Positions 1 through 5,591 of a stretch of DNA of 9,157 bases are shown in pieces (the first letter of the stretch is position 1; every line of letters starts with the position of its first letter). Source of the stretch: Bacillota bacterium (GTDB lineage Bacteria > Bacillota > Clostridia > Acetivibrionales > DTU013); NCBI GenBank assembly GCA_023435305.1, contig JAEYRV010000057.1, positions 1 to 9,157 of the forward strand. Reading direction: 5' to 3'. The notes under the pieces were generated by a model that did not search any database, was not told where the DNA came from, and was given only the letters and a program-made list of their open reading frames with translations. Position numbers and translations under genes: made by a program.

Positions 1-84
1 GGCTTGAAATATTCCTTTATTCACACAAGTGAATAAAGGAATATTTCAAGCCTGACCCCGATAGTTTTTCAAGCCTGACCCCGG
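1..84. repeat. Palindromic repeat locus 1 (one full unit cut by the window edge, plus one partial unit)
   Basis: Bases 1-24 and 29-52 are a perfect 24-bp inverted repeat around the loop ACAA, and the right arm runs on to 59 with the terminal TGACCCC. The matching left end lies before base 1. A second, incomplete unit follows at 67-82 (TTTCAAGCCTGACCCC) and stops 5 bases short of the hydrolase stop codon. Read on the minus strand, the order is hydrolase 3' end, partial unit, full unit, the same architecture as the 3480 and 4316 loci. This copy belongs to the subfamily with AAATATTCC in the left arm. It could act as a terminator hairpin for the hydrolase, although no T-run follows. Confidence 0.9.
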
Positions 85-87
85 TTA

Positions 88-1395
88 CTAATTCAGATAG
101 CTGTTGAAGAACTGCAGTATGGTGCTGTTCATATTTTCTATAACATAATATCTATCGGCTTCCTGCGCTCCCCCGTTGTTTTTGAATGTATCGCATATAA
201 TGCTCACGAGAAATGGGGAGATTAGGGAAAGATCGGTTACACTCATATGATTAGTACCTTTGTAGTGAACTTCAAAAGCGTTAGGATTAGTGGCCGGAAT
301 TAGTTTTTCAGGTAGCTCGATGCCTGGATAAACTGACTCTGTCATGGCAATTGCCTGTACCATGGCATCGGTGTTTATAAATAGTATTGGTAATGGATAG
401 ATTTCTTTATTAAATATGTGTTTACCATCAATAAAATCCAGCTCCTCACCGATCAAGCTGCCGTCAATATCGATTACAGCATCAATGTCACTGCGTTCTC
501 TGCCAAGCTGTGCGCTAGCAGCGCCGCCCAGAGAATGTCCAAACAAACCGATTTTGCCGGTATCGATGAGATCATATACCACGCCAGGACTTCCAGTCTT
601 AGTGTTCTCAATAATAGTATCCAGCACGAAACTGATATCATCGGTACGGAGCTTTAGCCATTTATGTGTAATGTCGAATTCAGTTTTTTCATCATATATA
701 TTGGCTTCAATATTATTTACTTCCTGCATGAATGTCCCATCCACTATTGTAGTGCTGCCGTCAGTACCTTTTGTGAATAGGGAATGATAGGGGTGATCGA
801 TGGAGCATACTACATATCCGTTGCTTGCAAGTTCCATAAAAGTAGAGGTGTTGCTGGCTTTTATTCCGAAGGCGCCATGAGAGAATATTACCAGAGGATA
901 TTTATCATGACCGTCCGCGGGGTACCAGAATTCAATATTTACATCCCTGTTTTTGCCCGATTCGCTGAAGGTCTCAATACGGCTCATATCCGTGTAAGTA
1001 AAAACCGCTGTGTTGACCTTATATTTGCCGGTCACCCTGGGAAGCTTATATTGAGGCAAAATCAACGCGGGCATTATAGCTATAACCACGACCAGCCACA
1101 TAGCAATTGCCTTAAACACGATACGACCAGATTTGAACTCCTTTTTATCACTCTTCATGCGTATCAGCGATATACTGCCGACAATTGTCAGGATAAGCAG
1201 TACTGCAGCTAACAGATACCATCTGAGACCCCACTGGATGACCGAGACCAAAGAAAGAATGACAAATGCGGCAAATGTGCCTATTCGGATCCAACCTCTG
1301 ATCTTGTTCTGACTAGATTTTGTTATTAAAGAGTAAGCGGCTAGTGCAACCTCAATTATTGTTGCAATGATTAAAATAAATGTTACAATGTTCAT
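88..1395 (-). CDS. Membrane-anchored alpha/beta hydrolase, PAF-acetylhydrolase-like
   Basis: A 435-residue protein. The N-terminal third has about four hydrophobic membrane segments (roughly residues 2-22, 37-56, 59-78 and 93-113), followed by a serine hydrolase domain from about residue 125. Visible catalytic features are the oxyanion-type motif HGAFG (173-177), the nucleophile elbow GHSLGG with Ser288, a likely acid Asp311 in DIDGS, and His383 in GTNHMSVTD. The His context resembles the GSxHxxxxD segment of platelet-activating-factor acetylhydrolases, so an esterase or phospholipase A2-like activity on acyl or acetyl esters is likely. The substrate cannot be told. The start at 1395 is preceded by AGAAAGG with a 10-base spacer. 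The gene is divergent from a two-component system and may be its target. The stop lies 5 bases from a palindromic repeat. Confidence 0.85.
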   Translation of the reverse strand: MNIVTFILIIATIIEVALAAYSLITKSSQNKIRGWIRIGTFAAFVILSLVSVIQWGLRWYLLAAVLLILTIVGSISLIRMKSDKKEFKSGRIVFKAIAMWLVVVIAIMPALILPQYKLPRVTGKYKVNTAVFTYTDMSRIETFSESGKNRDVNIEFWYPADGHDKYPLVIFSHGAFGIKASNTSTFMELASNGYVVCSIDHPYHSLFTKGTDGSTTIVDGTFMQEVNNIEANIYDEKTEFDITHKWLKLRTDDISFVLDTIIENTKTGSPGVVYDLIDTGKIGLFGHSLGGAASAQLGRERSDIDAVIDIDGSLIGEELDFIDGKHIFNKEIYPLPILFINTDAMVQAIAMTESVYPGIELPEKLIPATNPNAFEVHYKGTNHMSVTDLSLISPFLVSIICDTFKNNGGAQEADRYYVIENMNSTILQFFNSYLN

Positions 1396-1433
1396 TCTTG
1401 ATTTTCCTTTCTAAAAGAAATAACTGCTTCGTG

Positions 1434-1509
1434 ATGGATCCATTCTATCCTGTATGGCCATTTTGCCATAGTATAGGAAGTAATGACCTTATATGACCGG
1501 AGTCATATA
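1434..1509. promoter_or_regulatory. Divergent control region with three inverted repeats
   Basis: Between the hydrolase and kinase genes lie three palindromes. The first is the perfect 10-bp ATGGATCCAT (1434-1443). The second is TATGGC-N6-GCCATA (1453-1470). The third is TATATGAC-CGGA-GTCATATA (1490-1509, perfect 8-bp arms). The third overlaps a direct repeat of ATGACC at 1483-1488 and 1493-1498, a spacing of 10 bp or one helical turn. This is the layout expected for tandem binding of a NarL/LuxR-type response regulator, which is encoded two genes downstream. The 1490-1509 site is centred about 62 bp upstream of the inferred kinase transcription start. Binding by that regulator is inference. 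Confidence 0.5.
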
Positions 1510-1526
1510 TTCTGCCGAATACTTTA

Positions 1527-1555
1527 TTGAGGTCGGACCCAACTTCTGTTACTAT
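1527..1555 (+). promoter_or_regulatory. Candidate sigma-A promoter for the kinase-regulator operon
   Basis: TTGAGG (1527-1532) and TACTAT (1550-1555) are separated by 17 bases, each matching four of six consensus positions. This would start transcription near 1562, about 34 bases before the kinase ATG. The overlapping TATAAA at 1553-1558 would need a 20-base spacer and is less likely to be the -10. Confidence 0.4.
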
Positions 1556-1595
1556 AAAAGTATTGGTCCATTATTGCTTGAACACCGGAGGCTTT

Positions 1596-2831
1596 ATGAT
1601 AAAGACATGGCAAATCAAAAAAACAGCTTTCTTCATTAAGCCGTTTACACATTTATCGGCAGTAGTACTAATACTGGTGTACAACGATCTGAAGGATATA
1701 CCTTCATTAATTTCCCTGATGCTTATTGCAATATTTACTGATTATTTCAGACAGTTATACCTTATTACTTACAGTAAACCTGTAAAATATCAATGGATAA
1801 GTACTGTTGTTGAACTATTTTTCCTGATCTGTATAGGTTTTATCGATAAATCAGGTGCGAATATTTTACTGTTTTTTGCTTGTGTATCAGAGGCTACGAT
1901 AAATTATGAATTCAAGTACTCAGGAATTATTTTGTCCATACCTTTTATACTGTCTAAATACCTTGCAGACATTATGAGCAAAAGATTTACAACTCCTTCG
2001 GAGATTTTCATCGATGTTTTCATCAACAACGGGGTAGCAATTGTATTTATAATAGGAATCAGCTATTTTGTCAGGTCTCAGATCAAAGAAAGGGAGAAGC
2101 TGGAGAGGATCAACAAAGAGCTTGAAGAAGCTTACAAAAAACTGATCGACGCATCGGCTGCATCAGAGCAGCTTTTGGTCGAAAAAGAGCGTATTAGAAT
2201 GGCTCGCGAAATACATGATACTCTCGCGCATACCCTGACTACACTCATAGTACAACTGGAAGTATGCAAGAAACTGTCTTCGGCGGATGCAGGCAGGCTG
2301 GCAGAAGGGCTGGAGAAAGCCCAGGAATTGACCAGGAGCGGCCTGAATGATGTCAAACGCACCATAAAATCTCTGCGTCCACAGGCTCTGGAAGGAAAAC
2401 CGTTTTGGGAATCCATACTTGACTTTATCAACAATACTATGAATAACACAGAGGTCCATATTATACTGGATAGTACTCTGCCTCAAGAGATCAAACTTCC
2501 TGCAGCTGTCGAAGTAATTATTTTCAGGCTCATTCAGGAAAGTATTACGAATTCTATACGGCACGGACATTCAAATGAGATACAAATTTCAATGAGCCTT
2601 GAGAATGATATGGTACAGATAAATATCCACGATAACGGCATGGGCTGTCCCCGTATAAAAAAAGGCTTTGGCCTCAGCGGATTACAGGAAAGAGTAGAGG
2701 GTCTTGGCGGGTTGGTGGATTTTTCAAGTTCAATGGGAAACGGTTTTAAAACAAAGGTCTCAATTCCCATTCCAGGCGGATATATTGCGCAGGCAGTAGG
2801 TGAGAACCCTGAAACCAGGCAGGAGGGCTAA
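1596..2831 (+). CDS. Sensor histidine kinase (HisKA_3 / NarL-system type)
   Basis: A 411-residue membrane kinase. Residues about 19-158 hold some five or six hydrophobic helices with almost no extracytoplasmic loop, as in DesK/LiaS-like kinases that sense membrane state. Residues 160-200 are charged and likely coiled coil. The H-box REIHDTLAHTL follows with phospho-acceptor His207. The ATPase domain shows the N-box (Glu315, Asn319, His323 in QESITNSIRHG), the G1 box DNGMG (346-350) and the G2 segment GFGLSGLQERV (357-367). ATG 1596 was chosen because GGAGG lies just upstream (1587-1591). The frame is open back to a TTG at 1527, but that codon has no ribosome-binding site and coincides with the putative -35. 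The next gene begins 3 bases after the stop, so the two are co-transcribed and the kinase presumably phosphorylates that regulator. The stimulus is unknown. Confidence 0.93.
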   Translation: MIKTWQIKKTAFFIKPFTHLSAVVLILVYNDLKDIPSLISLMLIAIFTDYFRQLYLITYSKPVKYQWISTVVELFFLICIGFIDKSGANILLFFACVSEATINYEFKYSGIILSIPFILSKYLADIMSKRFTTPSEIFIDVFINNGVAIVFIIGISYFVRSQIKEREKLERINKELEEAYKKLIDASAASEQLLVEKERIRMAREIHDTLAHTLTTLIVQLEVCKKLSSADAGRLAEGLEKAQELTRSGLNDVKRTIKSLRPQALEGKPFWESILDFINNTMNNTEVHIILDSTLPQEIKLPAAVEVIIFRLIQESITNSIRHGHSNEIQISMSLENDMVQINIHDNGMGCPRIKKGFGLSGLQERVEGLGGLVDFSSSMGNGFKTKVSIPIPGGYIAQAVGENPETRQEG

Positions 2832-2834
2832 TTT

Positions 2835-3491
2835 ATGAAGATAAAAGTTATGATAGTAGATGACCAGCGCTTAATGAGGGAAGGCTTGAAAACCATACTG
2901 GATATGGAACAGGATATTGAAGTTGTCCAACTGGCTGAGAATGGGCAGGACGCTCTTGAAAAAATACCATCGGCAAATCCCGATGTTGTATTGATGGACA
3001 TAAGAATGCCCGTCATGAATGGAGTGGAATGTACTTCGGCAATCAAAGAGAAATACCCCGGAATAAAAGTCCTGATCCTGACCACCTTCGACGACGATGA
3101 ATTCATCATAGATGCATTAAGAAACGGCGCTGTGGGGTACATGCTCAAGGATTTGACTTCTGAAAAGCTCGTAATGAGTATACGGGATGCCTATGCAGGC
3201 AATTCCATTATGCAGCCCGAAATAGCCGCAAAAGTGATTTCACTGGTAACAGGCGACAAAGCCGGCACAGGAGGAAGTGATGCTGTATTGAAGGGTACAG
3301 ACATCGACGCACTGACTGAGAGGGAAATCGCTGTCCTGAAGCTGGTAGGCAAAGGATTTTCCAACCTGGATATAGCCAAGAAGCTCTATATAACCGAAGG
3401 AACGGTAAAAAACTATATCAGCAGCCTGTATTCCAAAACCAATATAAACGAAAGAAGCAAGCTGATCATATATGCCCAGCGGGGTCAATAA
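2835..3491 (+). CDS. Response regulator, NarL/LuxR family
   Basis: A 218-residue two-domain regulator. The receiver domain (about 1-120) has the acidic pair Asp9-Asp10, phospho-acceptor Asp55 in LMDIRMP, switch Thr83 and Lys105 in YMLKD. The LuxR-type DNA-binding domain (about 157-212) carries LTEREIAVLKLVGKG and the recognition-helix segment ITEGTVKNYISSLYSK. AGGAGG at 2821-2826, inside the kinase gene, gives an 8-base spacer to ATG 2835. It is the partner of the upstream kinase. Plausible DNA targets are the inverted and direct repeats at 1483-1509, giving autoregulation and control of the divergent hydrolase. The last residues Arg-Gly-Gln and the stop are encoded by CGGGGTCAATAA, whose GGGGTCA is the end of the palindromic repeat family, so the natural C-terminus may have been slightly altered. 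Confidence 0.94.
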   Translation: MKIKVMIVDDQRLMREGLKTILDMEQDIEVVQLAENGQDALEKIPSANPDVVLMDIRMPVMNGVECTSAIKEKYPGIKVLILTTFDDDEFIIDALRNGAVGYMLKDLTSEKLVMSIRDAYAGNSIMQPEIAAKVISLVTGDKAGTGGSDAVLKGTDIDALTEREIAVLKLVGKGFSNLDIAKKLYITEGTVKNYISSLYSKTNINERSKLIIYAQRGQ

Positions 3492-3630
3492 CCGGGGTCA
3501 TAACCGGGGTCAGGCTTGAAATATTCCTTTATTTTCGGGGTCAGGCTTGAAATATTCCTTTATTCACCCAAGTGAATAAAGGAATATTTCAAGCCTGACC
3601 CCGAAAAAGGAATACTTCAAGCCTAACCCC
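3480..3630. repeat. Palindromic repeat locus 2 (short tandem copies, full unit, nested outer arms)
   Basis: Three near-identical 12-13 bp tandem units begin CGGGGTCA at 3480, 3493 and 3505. The third runs into a left-arm copy (3506-3533). A complete 66-bp unit follows, with perfect 31-bp arms (3537-3567 and 3572-3602) around the loop CCAA. Flanking TTTTC (3532-3536) and GAAAA (3603-3607) extend the pairing to 36 bp. A diverged right arm lies at 3609-3630 (CTTCAAGCCTAACCCC at its end). The outer left and right arms pair imperfectly with each other, as if a young unit had inserted in the centre of an older one. The first tandem unit overlaps the response-regulator stop, and the last arm ends 19 bases before the next ATG. 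Confidence 0.93.
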
Positions 3631-3648
3631 GACACAGGAGGAGCTAAG

Positions 3649-4329
3649 ATGAAGATCGCATGTATTTCGGCATCAAATAGTAAGTTGGCTGATGGGAAAA
3701 GTACTTCTATCAGAGTCTGTAATATGATCAAGGATATTATTCTCAAGGAAACGGGAGAAGATATCGAGGTAGATATTATTGCTTTGAAGGATTATGACAT
3801 AAAACCATGCATACTGTGTGGAGCATGTTATTCAAATGGATTATGCATCTATGATGAGGATTTCAATAAACTATTGAAAGCTTTAGAATGTGTTCAGGGG
3901 ATGTTTCTGGTTGTGCCTCATTATTCGCCGATACCATCAAAGCTGCTGATGATTTTTGAAAAAGTGAATGAAATTACATATGCAGGCTGGATCAATGATC
4001 CAGGCTATCAATCTCCGTTTAGTGATATGCGGGTTGGTATTATAGGCCACGGTGGAATGGTTGATAATGAAGCTAATGTCAAATATTATCATGATAATCT
4101 TGTTACTCCGGTTGCTAATACTTTGAAAGCGCTTTCCTTCCTTGTAGTACAACCCAATAATGAGTATCCGAATGGGGTGTGCTTTGGCTTGAAGGATGAT
4201 ACCTGCATAAAGAAGTCAGAGAGCTCTGTTTTTCCTGATATCATACAAGATTGGGGGATGATTGAGGAAAGAATAAAACCTTTGATTATTAAGGGAGTAA
4301 GGGAAATGTGGTTTGGGGGTCAGGCTTGA
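3649..4329 (+). CDS. Iron-sulfur flavoprotein / NAD(P)H-dependent FMN reductase-like protein
   Basis: A 226-residue flavodoxin-fold protein. The N-terminal beta-strand and phosphate loop are seen in MKIACISASNSKLADGKSTS (1-20). A compact cysteine motif, CX2CX2CX5C, follows at Cys54, Cys57, Cys60 and Cys66. This spacing is characteristic of the Isf family of iron-sulfur flavoproteins, which bind FMN and a 4Fe-4S cluster and move electrons to acceptors such as oxygen, peroxide or quinone-like compounds. The segment VVPHYSPIPSKLL (88-100) is the second conserved flavin-contact region. A strong AGGAGG (3636-3641) with a 7-base spacer fixes the start. The gene is bounded on both sides by palindromic repeats, with no visible promoter of its own in the 18 bases after the left repeat. 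Its last residues Gly-Gly-Gln-Ala and TGA stop come from the right repeat (4316-4329). The electron donor and acceptor are not deducible. Confidence 0.83.
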   Translation: MKIACISASNSKLADGKSTSIRVCNMIKDIILKETGEDIEVDIIALKDYDIKPCILCGACYSNGLCIYDEDFNKLLKALECVQGMFLVVPHYSPIPSKLLMIFEKVNEITYAGWINDPGYQSPFSDMRVGIIGHGGMVDNEANVKYYHDNLVTPVANTLKALSFLVVQPNNEYPNGVCFGLKDDTCIKKSESSVFPDIIQDWGMIEERIKPLIIKGVREMWFGGQA

Positions 4330-4412
4330 GTAATTCCTTTACTTCCGGGGTCAGGCTTGAATAATTCCTTTATTCACCCAAGTGAATAAAGGAATTATTC
4401 AAGCCTGACCCC
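4316..4412. repeat. Palindromic repeat locus 3 (partial left arm plus full unit)
   Basis: A 31-base left-arm copy (4316-4346) is followed directly by a complete 66-bp unit. The unit has perfect 31-bp arms 4347-4377 and 4382-4412 and the loop CCAA. This is the subfamily with AATAATTCC in the left arm and GGAATTATT in the right. The partial arm overlaps the last 14 bases of the flavoprotein gene and supplies its stop codon. Immediately after the unit, the 10-bp CCGATGATGA is present twice in tandem (4411-4420 and 4421-4430). The first copy shares its CC with the repeat end. Confidence 0.93.
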
Positions 4413-4500
4413 GATGATGACCGATGATGATAAGAAGTATCAAGTATTTATTATTCCAATGATGTATCATATCTATAGAAAGCAAAGGGGAAGGCGTGTT

Positions 4501-5376
4501 TTGAGCTACTATATCAATTTGCAAAAAGCAATCGACTATATCGAAGATAATTTGGTAAGTGATCTTGAACTGGAAAATATTGCAAGAGCTGCAGGATATT
4601 CAGTTCCACACTTTTATAGGGTTTTCGGTGCCATTGTCGGTTGTTCTGTAAAGGAATATGTACGCAGAAGAAGGCTGAGTAAAGCAGTCTTTGATGTGGT
4701 GACTACAAAGCGCAGCATAACTGACATAGCTTTTGAACATGGGTTTGAATCGCACGAGGTGTTCACGAGAACTTTTAAATTGGCTTATGGCGCGCCGCCA
4801 AGCAGTTTTCGTAAAGCTCATATCGAGCCGGACCTGTTTGAAAGAGCTAATTTGCTTTCAATAAAAAATGAAAGAGGGATGATAGTATTGAAACCGAATA
4901 TCGTCTGTAAAGATGAAAAAATACTTGTAGGTATTGCCAGAAAGATAAATCAGGGAGAAAACGTCAAGTCCGGGCTTATATCAAAAATACAAAGCGAGTT
5001 CATGAAAATGGCAGGCATCATTGAGAACAGGGTTAATACAAATGTGTATTATGCAGTATATGATTATGACCCGGTAGATATCTGTAAGGACGACGATGAT
5101 CTCAACTACACATATTATTATTGTGTTGAGGTTTCACGGGACGAAAAAATACCTGAAGGCATGGTGAAAAAAGTATTACCGCAAGCAAAGTATGCTGTTT
5201 TTACTTATAGCACAAAAGATAATACTCTAAATGGGGAGAAGCTAACACAAACTGTATATGACTATATCGATGGTGTATGGCTTCCCAACTCCGGATTTGA
5301 GCTGGCTGAAACTTCTGATTATGAGGCCATCAATGAAGAAGAGAATTGCATTGATTACTACATTTCAGTAAAATAG
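4501..5376 (+). CDS. AraC-family transcriptional regulator with GyrI-like effector-binding domain
   Basis: A 291-residue regulator. The N-terminal AraC/XylS DNA-binding domain (about 5-107) has two helix-turn-helix units. The first covers about 21-43 (DLELENIARAAGYSVPHFYR), and the second about 71-93 (SITDIAFEHGFESHEVFTRTF) with the family signature GFESHEVFTRTFKLAYGAPP. The C-terminal domain (about 129-290) resembles the GyrI/BmrR-type effector-binding fold, including YYYCVEV with a candidate ligand-contact Glu210 and the late segment DYIDGVWLPNSGFEL. The usual role is sensing a small, often cationic or aromatic, molecule and activating a few genes. The frame is open from ATG 4414, directly after the repeat. 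The TTG at 4501 is preferred: AAGGGGAAGG ends 6 bases upstream, and the protein then begins as family members do, just before the first helix. No clear promoter is visible in 4413-4500. A hairpin terminator follows. Confidence 0.86.
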   Translation: MSYYINLQKAIDYIEDNLVSDLELENIARAAGYSVPHFYRVFGAIVGCSVKEYVRRRRLSKAVFDVVTTKRSITDIAFEHGFESHEVFTRTFKLAYGAPPSSFRKAHIEPDLFERANLLSIKNERGMIVLKPNIVCKDEKILVGIARKINQGENVKSGLISKIQSEFMKMAGIIENRVNTNVYYAVYDYDPVDICKDDDDLNYTYYYCVEVSRDEKIPEGMVKKVLPQAKYAVFTYSTKDNTLNGEKLTQTVYDYIDGVWLPNSGFELAETSDYEAINEEENCIDYYISVK

Positions 5377-5385
5377 GCTAAATTG

Positions 5386-5415
5386 CAAACGCAAGTCCAC
5401 ATGGGCTTGCGTTTG
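5386..5415 (+). terminator. Hairpin terminator after the AraC-family gene
   Basis: CAAACGCAAGTCC and GGGCTTGCGTTTG form a 13-bp stem (one T-G wobble) around the loop ACAT, 9 bases after the stop codon. The tail is only moderately T-rich, so efficiency is uncertain. The stem is strong and well placed. Confidence 0.75.
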
Positions 5416-5489
5416 TTCAATCCTACTCTGTTGATGTTAATTGGTTTACTCAAAGTGTTTCTGTGCTTCCGTGAGCATTCAAAAAAATG

Positions 5490-5518
5490 TTGAGTTATAG
5501 TGGACAAAATATTAAAAT
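5490..5518 (+). promoter_or_regulatory. Sigma-A-like promoter for the glycoside hydrolase gene
   Basis: TTGAGT (5490-5495) and TAAAAT (5513-5518) are separated by exactly 17 bases inside an AT-rich stretch. Transcription would start near 5525, leaving a leader of about 65 bases that contains the inverted repeats at 5526-5567. Confidence 0.65.
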
Positions 5519-5525
5519 ATTTCCA

Positions 5526-5567
5526 TAACAGCTTAAATTCATCGTGAATTACTATCTCAAGCTGTTA
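5526..5567 (+). promoter_or_regulatory. Nested inverted repeats in the leader of the glycoside hydrolase gene
   Basis: TAACAGCTT (5526-5534) pairs perfectly with AAGCTGTTA (5559-5567). Inside it, AATTCA (5536-5541) pairs with TGAATT (5545-5550) around TCG. The structure begins at about the predicted transcription start and ends 9 bases before the AGGGAG ribosome-binding site (5577-5582). It could be an operator or a 5' mRNA stem that affects stability or translation. No known riboswitch is recognised. Confidence 0.5.
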
Positions 5568-5591
5568 ACTCTATATAGGGAGAATTTCCTT

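Noticed and set aside
784..1212. 142-residue plus-strand open frame opposite the hydrolase
   Set aside because: It is antisense to a gene with a clear catalytic triad, shows no recognisable domain and lacks a ribosome-binding site.
1527..1595. Upstream extension of the histidine kinase from a TTG start at 1527
   Set aside because: No ribosome-binding site precedes the TTG, which overlaps a putative -35 box. GGAGG sits just before ATG 1596.
4414..4500. ATG start for the AraC-family gene directly after the repeat
   Set aside because: The ATG lies in a 10-bp tandem duplication at the repeat edge with no ribosome-binding site. The extra 29 residues do not resemble the family N-terminus, whereas TTG 4501 has AAGGGGAAGG upstream.
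5544..5591. GTG start at 5544 for the glycoside hydrolase
   Set aside because: It lies inside the leader hairpin, has no ribosome-binding site, and would put 16 residues ahead of a canonical lipoprotein signal peptide.
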